A stretch of DNA of 64,000 nucleotides, taken from Segatella copri. Its GTDB lineage: Bacteria > Bacteroidota > Bacteroidia > Bacteroidales > Bacteroidaceae. The notes beneath the pieces were generated by a model. It searched no databases and was not told the origin of the DNA. It saw only the letters and a list, made by a program, of their open reading frames with translations. How positions within the stretch are numbered: the first letter of the stretch is position 1; every line of letters begins with the position of its first letter. Both the position numbers and the translations under genes were made by a program. This document shows positions 28,160 through 38,537 of the stretch, piece after piece. The DNA lies in the NCBI RefSeq assembly GCF_009495355.1, contig NZ_VZAD01000057.1, positions 41,462-105,461 of the forward strand. Reading direction: 5' to 3'.

Positions 28160-28945
28160 ATGAAAAAACTGTTATTAGTTGTAGTAGTAGCTTCTACTAT
28201 GATTTTGGCACTTAGCGGTTGTCAAAGTGCTAAGCAAGTGGCTTATTTTCAGAATATAGATTCTCTCAATTTGAGCGCATCGAGAATGTTGTATGATGCT
28301 AAAATTATGCCAAAAGACCAATTGTCGATTATCGTAAAAGCGGTTAACGAGGATTTGGCAGAGCCATTCAATCTATATTCTAAGTCTATGATGTCTTCTT
28401 CACAAAACCAGAATCTTCAATATTACTTGGTTGACAATGAAGGCTTCATAGATTTTCCTGTTGTCGGCAAGATTCATGTAGTGGGCTTGACTGGAAGAGA
28501 ATGCGAGAATTTGGTGAAATCTAAAATCCAGCCATATTTCAAGGATGGTGAAGTTCCGACGGTAACTGTACGTATGGCGAGTTTCCGCGTCGTTGTAACA
28601 GGCGAAGTGGGAAGCCCGGGTGTCGTTACAGTACCAAACGAGAAGATGAGTATTATAGAGGCGTTGGCACAAAGCGGCGACTTAGGCTTGCAGGGTAAAC
28701 GCAAGAATATTCTGCTTATCCGCGAGGATGCTACTGGCAAAAAGGAAGCGCACCGATTGGATATGACAGATGCCAACATCATCAATTCTCCTTATTTCTA
28801 TTTGCAGCAGAACGACATCGTATATGTAGAACCTAATGGAGCCAAGAAAGGTACCGCAGGCCTGAGCAACTCTGTTACATTCTGGATAGGATTGGTTTCC
28901 TCAATTTTATCTTTGGCTACACTTACTGTCAGTTTGTGTAAGTAA
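28160..28945 (+). CDS. Polysaccharide export lipoprotein (Wza/OPX type)
   Basis: A 261-residue lipoprotein: signal peptide with lipobox ALSGC at residues 16-20, then a polysaccharide export (PES/Poly_export) domain (DQLSIIVKAVN to about residue 140), an SLBB domain (VVVTGEVGSPGVVTVPNEKMS) and a C-terminal hydrophobic helix (about residues 240-260). It would form the outer-membrane channel for capsule or exopolysaccharide. Unusually no tyrosine kinase or glycosyltransferase genes follow; glmS does, which makes the amino-sugar precursor. The start at 28160 suits the signal peptide better than 28151. Confidence 0.9.
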   Translation: MKKLLLVVVVASTMILALSGCQSAKQVAYFQNIDSLNLSASRMLYDAKIMPKDQLSIIVKAVNEDLAEPFNLYSKSMMSSSQNQNLQYYLVDNEGFIDFPVVGKIHVVGLTGRECENLVKSKIQPYFKDGEVPTVTVRMASFRVVVTGEVGSPGVVTVPNEKMSIIEALAQSGDLGLQGKRKNILLIREDATGKKEAHRLDMTDANIINSPYFYLQQNDIVYVEPNGAKKGTAGLSNSVTFWIGLVSSILSLATLTVSLCK

Positions 28946-28982
28946 GGACAAACTTAATTATGAATTTCAATTATATTAAAAT

Positions 28983-30887
28983 ATGTGTGGTATCGTAGGA
29001 TATTTGGGTAAGGGACAGGCTTATCCAGCCCTTATCAAGGGACTCAAACGATTGGAATATCGTGGTTACGACTCGGCTGGTGTAGCTCTTATCAGCGAGG
29101 ACGGATCACTTAATGTATATAAGGCAAAGGGAAAAGTTGCCGACCTGGAAGCTTACTGTGCCGACAAGGACGTGAGTGGTTCGGTAGGCATTGCCCATAC
29201 CCGTTGGGCTACCCACGGTGAGCCATCATCAGTTAATGCTCACCCTCACTATTCTTCCTCAAAGAATCTTGCCATCATCCACAACGGCATTATTGAGAAT
29301 TATGCCGCCATCAAGAAAAACCTGATAGCAAAGGGAGTTGAGTTTAAGAGCGATACCGATACTGAGGTGTTGGTACAGCTTATAGAATATATACAGATTA
29401 CAAAGAAGCTCGACCTGCTGACAGCAGTACAGGTGGCTCTTCGCCAGGTTATCGGTGCTTATGCCATAGCCTTGCTCGACAAGAATGAACCCAACCAGAT
29501 TATTGCCGCACGCAAGCAAAGTCCCCTCGTTGTAGGTATTGGCAAGGAAGGTGAGTTCTATCTCGGTTCAGACGCCACACCTATTATAGAATATACCGAC
29601 AAGGTGGTTTATTTGGAAGATGGCAACATCGCCATCATGCGTCTGGGCGAGGAACTTCAGGTTACCAATATTCAGAACGTGAAGCTGAATCCAGAGATTC
29701 AGACTGTCGACATGGACTTGGGGCAGATAGAGAAGGGTGGATTCCCACACTTCATGCTGAAGGAAATCTTCGAGCAGCCAGAGTGTCTGCGCAACTGTAT
29801 GCGTGGCCGTGTGGTAAACCGTACGGTAGAAACCCGCGTGATGACCGATGGCGACGAAGCCACAACCAAGAAAGAGACAGAGATGGGCGTAGTGCTCAGC
29901 TCTATTACCGACCATCGTCAGCAGCTGCTCAATGCCAAGCGCTTTATCATCGTAGCTTGTGGAACCTCATGGCATGCAGGTTTGATAGGCAAGCAGATGA
30001 TAGAGAACTATTGTCGTGTGCCAGTAGAGGTAGAGTATGCTTCCGAATTCCGTTACCGCAACCCTGTGGTGACCAGTGACGATGTGGTGATAGCTATTTC
30101 TCAGAGTGGCGAGACTGCCGATACCTTGGCTGCCATCAAGTTGGCCAAGGAGAAGGGAGCTTTCATCTATGGCATCTGTAACTCTATCGGCTCCAGCATT
30201 GCCCGCGAGACAGATACAGGAACTTACATTCACGTAGGTCCTGAAATCGGTGTGGCTTCAACCAAGGCCTTCACCGGTCAGGTGACTGTACTTACCCTTC
30301 TTGCATTGGCCATTGGCAATGAGAAGGGAACCATCAGCGCCGACGAGTACCAGAACATTACAGAACAACTTTGGAACATCCCAGAGAAGATGAAGGAGGT
30401 GCTGAAGTTGAACAACAAGATAGCCGACCTCAGCCGCACATTCACCTATGCGCGCAACTTTATCTATCTGGGTCGTGGCTTCCAGTATCCTGTGGCTTTG
30501 GAAGGAGCCTTGAAGTTGAAGGAAATCAGCTATATCCATGCAGAAGGTTATCCTGCTGCAGAAATGAAGCATGGTCCTATCGCTCTTATCGACAGCGATA
30601 TGCCAGTAGTAGTTATTGCTACACACAACTTCATGTACGAGAAGGTACTCTCCAACATTCAGGAGGTAAAGGCTCGTAATGGACGTGTCATTGCTATTGT
30701 CAGCAAGGGCGACGAAACCATTTCCAAGATTGCCGATGAAGTCATCGAACTGCCTGAGACTTTGGAGTGCTTAGAGCCATTATTGGCTACTATCCCTCTT
30801 CAGCTCTTGGCGTATCATGTTGCCGTTTGCAAGGGTAAGGATGTTGATCAGCCAAGAAACTTAGCTAAGTCAGTTACAGTCGAATGA
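28983..30887 (+). CDS. glmS: Glutamine-fructose-6-phosphate aminotransferase
   Basis: A 634-residue two-domain enzyme. Residues 1-10 are MCGIVGYLGK, with the nucleophilic Cys2 of the class II glutaminase domain; two SIS sugar isomerase domains follow (CGTSWHAGLIGK and IYLGRGFQYPVALEGALKLK) and the C-terminus is KSVTVE as in the family. It makes glucosamine-6-phosphate for peptidoglycan, lipid A and capsule. About 25 residues longer than E. coli GlmS, with additions in the linker around residues 240-310. A terminator follows. Confidence 0.97.
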   Translation: MCGIVGYLGKGQAYPALIKGLKRLEYRGYDSAGVALISEDGSLNVYKAKGKVADLEAYCADKDVSGSVGIAHTRWATHGEPSSVNAHPHYSSSKNLAIIHNGIIENYAAIKKNLIAKGVEFKSDTDTEVLVQLIEYIQITKKLDLLTAVQVALRQVIGAYAIALLDKNEPNQIIAARKQSPLVVGIGKEGEFYLGSDATPIIEYTDKVVYLEDGNIAIMRLGEELQVTNIQNVKLNPEIQTVDMDLGQIEKGGFPHFMLKEIFEQPECLRNCMRGRVVNRTVETRVMTDGDEATTKKETEMGVVLSSITDHRQQLLNAKRFIIVACGTSWHAGLIGKQMIENYCRVPVEVEYASEFRYRNPVVTSDDVVIAISQSGETADTLAAIKLAKEKGAFIYGICNSIGSSIARETDTGTYIHVGPEIGVASTKAFTGQVTVLTLLALAIGNEKGTISADEYQNITEQLWNIPEKMKEVLKLNNKIADLSRTFTYARNFIYLGRGFQYPVALEGALKLKEISYIHAEGYPAAEMKHGPIALIDSDMPVVVIATHNFMYEKVLSNIQEVKARNGRVIAIVSKGDETISKIADEVIELPETLECLEPLLATIPLQLLAYHVAVCKGKDVDQPRNLAKSVTVE

Positions 30888-30894
30888 TATAATT

Positions 30895-30930
30895 AAGGGA
30901 ATCGTCATTTATTGACGTTTCCCTTTTTTT
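30895..30930 (+). terminator. Terminator after glmS
   Basis: AAGGGAA-CGTCA pairs with TGACG-TTCCCTT around a 4-base loop and is followed by seven T. The stretch to 31096 then carries imperfect repeats of AATGAAGGAGGA and no gene. Confidence 0.88.
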
Positions 30931-31096
30931 ATAGAGGGAGGACGTTGCAAATGAATAATGACTAATGAAGGAGGAATGAACAACGAATGAAGGAGGACTA
31001 ACGAATGAGGGGAGGAAGAACGATGAGTGAAGATAGAAGGAGGAAGACTATCAACGAAATAAATTTAACTATAAGATATCAAGGATAATAAGCGAG

Positions 31097-32980
31097 ATGG
31101 AACCATTAAAACATGAATGTGGCGTGGCAATGATCAGATTGCTCAAGCCTTTATCGTATTACCAGCAGAAGTACGGCACATGGATGTACGCACTCAACAA
31201 GCTCTATCTGATGATGGAGAAGCAGCACAACCGTGGCCAGGAAGGAGCTGGTATGGCCTGTGTCAAATTGGGTGGAAAGCCCGGACATGAATACATGTTC
31301 CGTGAAAGGGCAGAGGGCAAGAATGCCGTTACAGAGATTTTCGGCAAGGCTAATGCCAACTTCAAGGATCTGACACCCGAACAGCTTGCCGATGCACAGT
31401 ATGCCAAGGAAGAGCTCCCCTTTGCTGGCGAGCTCTATATGGGCCACTTGCGCTATAGCACCACGGGAAAGAGCGGCATACAGTATGTGCACCCTTTCCT
31501 GCGCCGCAACAACTGGAAGGCTAAGAACCTCTGTCTTTGTGGCAACTTCAACATGACCAATGTGGATGAGATATTCCAGGAGCTTACACGTCAGGGCCAG
31601 AGCCCACGCATCTACAGCGATACCTACATCATGCTCGAACTCATGGGCCATCGTCTGGATCGTGAGGTGGAGCGCAACTTCATTGCTGCCAAGGCGATGG
31701 AGATGCAGAATACCGACATCACCAACTATATAGAAGACCACGTGAAGATGAGCAACGTGCTCAAGACAACGATGAAAGACTTCGACGGTGGCTATGTAGT
31801 CTGTGGTATTACCGGTTCGGGCGAGATGTTCTCTATGCGCGATCCCTGGGGCATCCGTCCTGCTTTTTACTATAAGAACGACGAGATTGTAGTTGTGGCA
31901 AGCGAGCGCCCTGTGTTGCAGACCACCTTCGACCTGGAGGCAGAGGAAGTGCAGGAACTCATGCCAGGTATGGCGCTTCTTGTCAAGAAGAACGGCGAAT
32001 GCACCATCGAGCGCATCATGGATCAGAAGGGAGATTCAGCCTGCTCGTTCGAGCGCATCTACTTCAGTCGCGGTTCCGACAAGGATATTTATCAGGAGCG
32101 CAAGCAGTTGGGCGAGCAGTTGACCCAGCCTATTCTGAAGGCCGTCGATTATGATGTGGACCACACCGTGTTCAGCTACATCCCGAATACTGCCGAAGTG
32201 GCTTACTATGGCATGTTGAGCGGTTTCAAGAAATATCTCAACGAAACCAAGATAGAGCAGATAGCCAATCTCGACCATGTTCCTTCGAAAGAAGAACTCT
32301 ACGAAATCCTTGGCGACTTTGTTCGCTCTGAGAAGATAGCCTGGAAAGATATCAAACTTCGTACCTTCATAACAGAGGGCAACAGCCGTAACGACCTGGC
32401 GAGCCACGTGTACGATGTAACCTACGGAAGCATCGAACCTAAGGTGGACAACCTGGTCATCATCGACGACAGCATCGTTCGAGGAACTACCTTGAAGGAG
32501 AGTATTCTCCGCATCCTCGACCGTCTGCATCCTAAGAAGATTGTCGTTGTGTCGAGTGCTCCACAGATACGCTATCCCGACTATTACGGCATCGATATGG
32601 CCCGACTGGAAGAGTTCTGTGTGTTCCGTGCTGCCATCCAGTTGCTGAAAGAACGCAAGATGAGCGACATCATCGAACAGACCTACGAGGCTTGTAAGGC
32701 CGAGTTGCTGAAGCCAAAGGAAGAGCAGATCAATCCTGTGCGTGCCATCTACAAGCCATTCACCACCGAGGAGTTGAACGAGAAGATAGTAGAGATGCTA
32801 AGACCAGAGGGCATGACGACTCCTATCCAACTTGTGTTCCAGAGCATTGAGGGACTGCACGAGGCCATACCCAACCACAAGGGCGACTGGTACTTTACAG
32901 GCCATTATCCCACTCCCGGCGGCACCAAGCTTTGCAACCAGTCTTTCGTGAACTACATTGAGAATGTTTATCATAAATAA
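31097..32980 (+). CDS. Amidophosphoribosyltransferase-like protein (PurF family)
   Basis: A 627-residue protein with a class II glutaminase domain whose nucleophile is Cys8 (MEPLKHECGVAMI) after a short propeptide, and a C-terminal phosphoribosyltransferase domain with the PRPP loop VIIDDSIVRGTTLKESI near residue 455. It is longer than classical PurF (about 470-500 residues), and Bacteroidota often have this long form in addition to standard purF. Position 68 bp before carA suggests co-expression with pyrimidine/arginine glutamine-using enzymes. Whether it is the main purine enzyme is not decidable here. Confidence 0.85.
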   Translation: MEPLKHECGVAMIRLLKPLSYYQQKYGTWMYALNKLYLMMEKQHNRGQEGAGMACVKLGGKPGHEYMFRERAEGKNAVTEIFGKANANFKDLTPEQLADAQYAKEELPFAGELYMGHLRYSTTGKSGIQYVHPFLRRNNWKAKNLCLCGNFNMTNVDEIFQELTRQGQSPRIYSDTYIMLELMGHRLDREVERNFIAAKAMEMQNTDITNYIEDHVKMSNVLKTTMKDFDGGYVVCGITGSGEMFSMRDPWGIRPAFYYKNDEIVVVASERPVLQTTFDLEAEEVQELMPGMALLVKKNGECTIERIMDQKGDSACSFERIYFSRGSDKDIYQERKQLGEQLTQPILKAVDYDVDHTVFSYIPNTAEVAYYGMLSGFKKYLNETKIEQIANLDHVPSKEELYEILGDFVRSEKIAWKDIKLRTFITEGNSRNDLASHVYDVTYGSIEPKVDNLVIIDDSIVRGTTLKESILRILDRLHPKKIVVVSSAPQIRYPDYYGIDMARLEEFCVFRAAIQLLKERKMSDIIEQTYEACKAELLKPKEEQINPVRAIYKPFTTEELNEKIVEMLRPEGMTTPIQLVFQSIEGLHEAIPNHKGDWYFTGHYPTPGGTKLCNQSFVNYIENVYHK

Positions 32981-33048
32981 GTGAAGAACAAAGAGAGGAG
33001 AATTCATTTGTTCTTATGAGTATGAAATAAAGAAAAAGAATATCAGAT

Positions 33049-34125
33049 ATGAAAAATGTAACCTTAGTTTTGAGCGATGGAACCCAATTCCATGGCAAAT
33101 CTTTCGGATATGATGCCCCCGTAGCAGGCGAGGTTGTGTTCAACACAGCCATGATGGGCTATCCCGAGAGCTTGACCGACCCTTCTTATGCCGGTCAGTT
33201 GATGACACTTACTTACCCACTTGTAGGCAACTATGGTGTGCCACCATTCACTTTCGAGAAAAACGGTTTGCCAACCTTCATGGAGAGTGACAAGATTTAT
33301 GCTTCTGCCATCATTGTGAGCGATTACAGCGAGCAGTACAGCCACTGGAATGCAGTGGAAAGCCTTGCCGACTGGTTGAAGCGCGAGAAGGTGCCCGGCA
33401 TTACGGGTATCGACACACGTCAGTTGACTAAGGTGCTTCGTGAGCATGGTGTGATGATGGGTAAGATCATTTTCGACGATGAGCCCGACAACATCCCTGA
33501 GGCTAACTATGAGGGTGTAAACTTTGTAGACCAGGTGAGCTGCAAGGAGATTATCCGCTACAACGAGGGAGCCGGCAAGAAGGTGGTACTCGTCGACTGT
33601 GGCGTGAAGGCCAACATCATCCGTTGTCTCATCAACAGAGGTGTAGAGGTGATTCGCGTGCCATGGAACTACGATTATACCGATATGGACTTTGATGGTT
33701 TGTTCTTGGCCAACGGACCTGGCGACCCTGATATGTGCGAGGATGCTGTCAATATCATCCGCAAGCAGATCAGCCAGAGCCGCAAGCCTATCTGTGGTAT
33801 CTGTATGGGTAATCAGTTGCTTTCCAAGGCAGCCGGTGCTACTATCTACAAGTTGAAGTATGGTCACCGCTCACACAACCAGCCAGTACGCATGGTAGGA
33901 ACCAACAACTGCTACATCACCTCTCAGAACCACGGTTATGCCGTTGATGCCAAGACATTGGGCAACGATTGGGAGGAACTCTTTGTAAATATGAATGATG
34001 GCTCTAACGAGGGTATCCGCCACAAGGTGAACCCTTGGTTCTCAAGCCAGTTCCACCCAGAGGCTTGCTCAGGCCCTGTGGATACAGAGTTCATGTTTGA
34101 TAAGTTTGTAGAAACACTTAAATAA
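33049..34125 (+). CDS. carA: Carbamoyl-phosphate synthase small subunit
   Basis: A 358-residue glutaminase subunit. Class I amidotransferase triad motifs are present: GICMGNQLL with the nucleophilic Cys near residue 250, and QFHPEACSGP near residue 335. It releases ammonia from glutamine for CarB. The gap to carB is 11 bp, with an AGGAAAAAAATG-type start for carB, so the two are co-translated. Confidence 0.97.
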   Translation: MKNVTLVLSDGTQFHGKSFGYDAPVAGEVVFNTAMMGYPESLTDPSYAGQLMTLTYPLVGNYGVPPFTFEKNGLPTFMESDKIYASAIIVSDYSEQYSHWNAVESLADWLKREKVPGITGIDTRQLTKVLREHGVMMGKIIFDDEPDNIPEANYEGVNFVDQVSCKEIIRYNEGAGKKVVLVDCGVKANIIRCLINRGVEVIRVPWNYDYTDMDFDGLFLANGPGDPDMCEDAVNIIRKQISQSRKPICGICMGNQLLSKAAGATIYKLKYGHRSHNQPVRMVGTNNCYITSQNHGYAVDAKTLGNDWEELFVNMNDGSNEGIRHKVNPWFSSQFHPEACSGPVDTEFMFDKFVETLK

Positions 34126-34136
34126 TTAGGAAAAAA

Positions 34137-37100
34137 ATGAAAGACGAAAATATAAAGAAAGTGCTCCTCTTGGGTTCAGGAGCCTTGAAGATAGGTGAGG
34201 CAGGCGAGTTCGACTACTCTGGTTCGCAGGCATTGAAGGCATTGCGCGAGGAAGGTATCGAGACTGTGCTCATCAACCCGAATATTGCAACCGTACAGAC
34301 TTCGGAAGGCGTTGCCGACCAGATTTACTTCCTGCCTGTGCAGCCCTACTTCGTAGAGCGTGTCATCCAGAAGGAGAAGCCAGACGGAATCCTCCTTAGT
34401 TTCGGTGGTCAGACTGCCCTCAACTGTGGTGTCGAACTTTATCGTCAGGGTATCTTGGAGAAATATAACGTCAAGGTGCTGGGTACTCCTGTACAGGCCA
34501 TCATGGATACCGAGGACCGCGAGCTCTTCGTCGAGAAGCTTGATGAAATCAACGTGAAGACCATCAAGAGCGAGGCTTGCGAGAACATCGAGCAGACCCG
34601 CAAGGCTGCTGCCGAGTTGGGTTATCCAGTCATCATCCGTGCTGCCTATGCCTTGGGTGGACTTGGTTCTGGCTTTGCCGACAACGAGGAGGAACTGAAC
34701 AAACTCGCCGAGAAAGCTTTCTCTTTCTCTCCACAGGTATTGGTAGAGAAGAGTTTAAAGGGATGGAAGGAGATAGAGTACGAGGTGGTTCGCGACCGCT
34801 ACGACAACTGTATTACCGTCTGCAACATGGAGAACTTCGACCCACTGGGAATCCATACCGGCGAGAGTATCGTCATTGCTCCTTCTCAGACCTTGAGCAA
34901 TTCGGAGTATCATAAGCTTCGTGCCCTTGCCATCAAGATTATCCGTCACATCGGAATCGTGGGCGAGTGTAACGTGCAGTATGCCTTCGACCCTAAGAGC
35001 GAGGACTATCGCGTCATTGAGGTGAATGCCCGCCTGAGCCGTTCTTCTGCCTTGGCTTCCAAGGCTACGGGTTATCCTTTGGCTTTCGTGGCAGCCAAGC
35101 TCGGTATGGGTTACGGTCTGTTCGAGTTGAAGAACTCTGTAACCAAGACTACTTCTGCCTTCTTTGAGCCAGCGTTGGACTACGTGGTATGTAAGATTCC
35201 TCGTTGGGATTTGTCCAAGTTCCGTGGCGTAGACAAGGAGCTGGGTTCATCGATGAAGTCTGTAGGCGAAGTAATGGCCATCGGCCGCAACTTCGAGGAG
35301 GCCATTCAGAAGGGTCTTCGTATGATAGGTCAGGGCATGCACGGCTTCGTAGAGAACAAGGAGCTTGAGATTGATGATATCGATGCAGCCCTGAAGGAGC
35401 CAACAGATAAGCGTGTGTTCGTGATTTCCAAGGCCATGCACAAGGGATATACTGTTGACCAGATTCATGAACTCACCAAGATTGACAAGTGGTTCCTCGA
35501 GAAACTGAAGCACATCATCGATATCGACGAGGCGATGAAGAAGTGCAACATCAATACTCTGGACAAGGAACTCCTGCGTACTGCCAAGGTATATGGATTT
35601 ACCGATTTCCAGATTGCGCGTGCCGTGGGTCTTGAACAGGAGTTGGGCAACATGGCTAAGGCCGGTCTTACCGTCCGCAGCCTTCGTAAGAACTATGGCA
35701 TCCTTCCTGTAGTGAAGCAGATAGACACCCTGGCTGCAGAGTATCCAGCTCAGACCAACTACCTTTATGTCACCTACGCAGGTGTGAAGAGCGACATCAC
35801 CTTCGAGAACGACCATCGTTCCATCATCGTGCTCGGTTCAGGTGCTTACCGCATCGGTTCTTCCGTAGAGTTCGACTGGTGTGGTGTCCAGGCATTGAAT
35901 ACCATCCGCAAGGAGGGCTGGCGCTCAGTGATGATCAACTACAACCCTGAGACCGTATCTACCGACTACGATATGTGCGACCGTCTTTACTTCGACGAGC
36001 TCACCTTCGAGCGTGTCATGGATATCATCGAGATGGAGCAGCCTCATGGTGTTATCGTATCAACGGGTGGCCAGATACCAAACAACCTCGCAATGCGTCT
36101 TGACGCTCAGAATGTGCCTATCCTGGGTACTGCTGCCAAGGACATTGATAACGCTGAGGACCGTGCCAAGTTCTCTCAGATGCTGACCAACAACGGCATC
36201 AACCAGCCTGAGTGGAGCGCCTTGACCTCTATGGAGGATATCGACAAGTTTATCGAGCGTGTTGGTTTCCCTGTACTGGTACGTCCAAGCTACGTGCTCT
36301 CTGGTGCAGCGATGAATGTTTGCTCCAACGAGGACGAGCTGAAGCGATTCCTTCAGTTGGCTGCCAACGTAAGCGAGGATCATCCTGTGGTAGTCAGCAA
36401 GTTTATTGAGCATGCCAAGGAGATTGAGATGGATGCCGTGGCTAAGAATGGCGAGGTGATAGCTTATGCCATTTCCGAGCACATCGAGTTCGCCGGTGTT
36501 CACTCAGGCGATGCTACCATCCAGTTCCCTCCTCAGAAGTTGTATGTGGAGACTGTTCGCCGTGTGAAGCGAGTAGGCCGTCAGATTGCCAAGGAACTTC
36601 ATATCAACGGACCTTTCAACATTCAGTTTATGGCTCGCGACAATGATATTCTCGTTATCGAGTGTAACCTTCGTGCCAGCCGTTCGTTCCCATTCGTAAG
36701 CAAGGTGTTGAAGATCAACCTCATCGAGTTGGCTACCCGCGTGATGCTCGGTTTGCCAGTAGAGAAGCCTCACAAGAACCTCTTCGACCTCGACTATGTG
36801 GGTATCAAGGCCAGCCAGTTCAGCTTCAACCGCCTTCAGAAGGCCGACCCAGTATTGGGTGTGGACATGAGCAGTACGGGTGAGGTAGGTTGCTTGGGCG
36901 ACGATACATCTACAGCCCTTCTGAAGAGTATGCTCTCAGTGGGTCATCGCATTCCTGCCAAGAACATCCTTCTGTCTACCGGTTCAGCCAAGCAGAAAGT
37001 TGATATGCTCGATGCAGCCCACATGCTCATCGACCACGGCTATAAGCTCTATGCTACGGGTGGTACCAGCAAGTTCCTCACCGAGAATGGCATTGAGAAC

Positions 37101-37370
37101 ACCCGTGTACTCTGGCCATCAGAGGAGGCTGAGGGCGGTGCACCAAAGGCTTTGGAGATGCTCCACAACCACGAGATCGATATGGTGGTGAATATTCCGA
37201 AGAACTTGACCAGCAGCGAACTTTCCAATGGTTACAAGATTCGCCGTGCCGCCATCGACCTGAACGTGCCATTGATTACCAACAGCCGTCTGGCGAGTGC
37301 ATTCATCTATGCATTCTGCACCACCAAGCTCGAGGATATCGACATCAAGGCTTGGGGCGAGTATAAATAG
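34137..37370 (+). CDS. carB: Carbamoyl-phosphate synthase large subunit
   Basis: A full-length 1077-residue large subunit: two ATP-grasp halves (LLGSGALKIGEAGEFDYSGS near residue 12 and [19 protein letters not shown] near residue 564), an oligomerisation region between them and a C-terminal MGS-like allosteric domain (KLYATGGTSKFL). It makes carbamoyl phosphate for pyrimidines and arginine. The gene is intact, but its 3' end and terminator recur downstream at 38538 and 44256-44806, and a 12-bp direct repeat GAGGATATCGAC occurs twice inside it, at 36234-36245 and 37332-37343. Confidence 0.97.
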   Translation: MKDENIKKVLLLGSGALKIGEAGEFDYSGSQALKALREEGIETVLINPNIATVQTSEGVADQIYFLPVQPYFVERVIQKEKPDGILLSFGGQTALNCGVELYRQGILEKYNVKVLGTPVQAIMDTEDRELFVEKLDEINVKTIKSEACENIEQTRKAAAELGYPVIIRAAYALGGLGSGFADNEEELNKLAEKAFSFSPQVLVEKSLKGWKEIEYEVVRDRYDNCITVCNMENFDPLGIHTGESIVIAPSQTLSNSEYHKLRALAIKIIRHIGIVGECNVQYAFDPKSEDYRVIEVNARLSRSSALASKATGYPLAFVAAKLGMGYGLFELKNSVTKTTSAFFEPALDYVVCKIPRWDLSKFRGVDKELGSSMKSVGEVMAIGRNFEEAIQKGLRMIGQGMHGFVENKELEIDDIDAALKEPTDKRVFVISKAMHKGYTVDQIHELTKIDKWFLEKLKHIIDIDEAMKKCNINTLDKELLRTAKVYGFTDFQIARAVGLEQELGNMAKAGLTVRSLRKNYGILPVVKQIDTLAAEYPAQTNYLYVTYAGVKSDITFENDHRSIIVLGSGAYRIGSSVEFDWCGVQALNTIRKEGWRSVMINYNPETVSTDYDMCDRLYFDELTFERVMDIIEMEQPHGVIVSTGGQIPNNLAMRLDAQNVPILGTAAKDIDNAEDRAKFSQMLTNNGINQPEWSALTSMEDIDKFIERVGFPVLVRPSYVLSGAAMNVCSNEDELKRFLQLAANVSEDHPVVVSKFIEHAKEIEMDAVAKNGEVIAYAISEHIEFAGVHSGDATIQFPPQKLYVETVRRVKRVGRQIAKELHINGPFNIQFMARDNDILVIECNLRASRSFPFVSKVLKINLIELATRVMLGLPVEKPHKNLFDLDYVGIKASQFSFNRLQKADPVLGVDMSSTGEVGCLGDDTSTALLKSMLSVGHRIPAKNILLSTGSAKQKVDMLDAAHMLIDHGYKLYATGGTSKFLTENGIENTRVLWPSEEAEGGAPKALEMLHNHEIDMVVNIPKNLTSSELSNGYKIRRAAIDLNVPLITNSRLASAFIYAFCTTKLEDIDIKAWGEYK

Positions 37371-37427
37371 TTGATAGTTAGTAGTTAAGAATTGACAGTT
37401 AAGTCATTCTTGATGATTCCCAATAGA

Positions 37428-37470
37428 AAAATCCCTGCTGTAGGAAAGGCTTCCTATGGCAGGGATTTTT
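37428..37470 (+). terminator. Native carB terminator (copy 1 of 3)
   Basis: AAATCCCTGC and GCAGGGATTT with the inner stem TAGGAA/TTCCTA form a 16-bp hairpin followed by T residues. The same sequence recurs at 38663 and 44764. Confidence 0.9.
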
Positions 37471-37491
37471 GTTATTTGTATGACTATTTTT

Positions 37492-37821
37492 TCACATATC
37501 CTCAGCTACCATCATAGCAACATTTTGCGTATTTGGAAGTTTGTACGGACGATTGCTCTGTGTTGTGGTAATGATATCATCACCAAGAACCGTCGCCATC
37601 TTTGCGATTGTAGCTAAAGTGAGATTATGTGTTCCACTCAGCCAACGGCTCACTTCTGTTTCTGTCTTGCCAAGAGCCTTTGCGAAATCACGCTGTTTCA
37701 TATTTCGTTCCTGTAATAGTTCAAAGACTCTGTTGGCAATAGCAACGCATAAGTCGACTTGTTTGTTTGTATCCGCAGTAGTTGACTTGCGGATTTCATC
37801 CATTAGTTTATTTGTTTTCAT
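37492..37821 (-). CDS. XRE-type HTH antitoxin (HigA-like)
   Basis: A 109-residue protein whose residues about 36-85 form a Cro/CI helix-turn-helix (MKQRDFAKALGKTETEVSRW then LTLATIAKMATVLG). Its ATG overlaps the stop of the upstream minus-strand gene by four bases (ATGA), the layout of host-inhibition higBA pairs where the toxin comes first. It probably binds the shared promoter at about 38344 and the toxin. It sits inside the first interval between carB 3' copies. Confidence 0.85.
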   Translation of the reverse strand: MKTNKLMDEIRKSTTADTNKQVDLCVAIANRVFELLQERNMKQRDFAKALGKTETEVSRWLSGTHNLTLATIAKMATVLGDDIITTTQSNRPYKLPNTQNVAMMVAEDM

Positions 37822-38324
37822 ACTAAATCCTCCTTATTATTATTGTCTATGTCTATTGTCAATTCAAGTGGTCCATGTAAATTTGTACCATTGATTGTTA
37901 TGATTCTTTTATTTTCAAGTTTCTTTATAATGATGTCTATCTTTTGTAAGTTTCGTACGGCTCTATGCAGATTTACATCTTCTTGATATGTTTGAGTTTG
38001 CTTTATACCACCATTTCCTAAGATTAAAATCTTATGGCTAATATTAAGGCAATACAATCTTAAATTAGATGTATCAAGATGAGAGGGTAGTGCCATCACC
38101 CTGTCACGTTTGCTTCCTTCATATCTGAAGAATCTATCTTCTGCACCATTTTCCTTGATAATATCAATCCTTCTAATGAGGATTTGTACATCTTGGGCAT
38201 ATTGGTCCTTATAGGTGAGAAGGAATTTCTCAAATTCGGTATATTCTTCACCCTCGAATCTTGGAGAATAAAGGCTGACTTTTTCTCCAGTTTCTAATAG
38301 CTCTATTAATAAGTTCTTTTCCAT
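37818..38324 (-). CDS. Probable toxin partner of the HTH protein
   Basis: A 168-residue protein with no family I can name with certainty. The middle (LPSHLDTSNLRLYCLNISHK then ILILGNGGIKQTQTYQED) resembles the core strands of RelE/HigB-type RNA interferases, where an arginine-rich strand is followed by a helix with a KTQ-like motif. Gene order, the ATGA overlap with an HTH gene and a promoter box in front support a toxin-antitoxin pair. It might instead be an unrelated regulator partner. It is AT-rich compared with carB. Confidence 0.6.
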   Translation of the reverse strand: MEKNLLIELLETGEKVSLYSPRFEGEEYTEFEKFLLTYKDQYAQDVQILIRRIDIIKENGAEDRFFRYEGSKRDRVMALPSHLDTSNLRLYCLNISHKILILGNGGIKQTQTYQEDVNLHRAVRNLQKIDIIIKKLENKRIITINGTNLHGPLELTIDIDNNNKEDLV

Positions 38325-38343
38325 ATAACTTATATTTTTACTG

Positions 38344-38351
38344 CAAAGATA
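38344..38351 (-). promoter_or_regulatory. -7 element of the toxin-antitoxin operon
   Basis: TATCTTTG on the minus strand matches TAnnTTTG, about 20 bp before the toxin start codon. It is a likely site of autoregulation by the HTH protein. Confidence 0.6.
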
Positions 38352-38537
38352 AACATAAATGTTGATTTTTGCAAGAATATTATGTAAAACTTTACTTTTA
38401 TGTTTATCTTTTTATGATAGCGTGCATAATCCCACTGAAGTTTTTCGGTTTGTTAGTTTATAAACTTAGAAGTTTATAATATTGATGCTTAGCTATTTGC
38501 CATTTGATAAAACTGCAAAGAAATTATGTCGAATTGT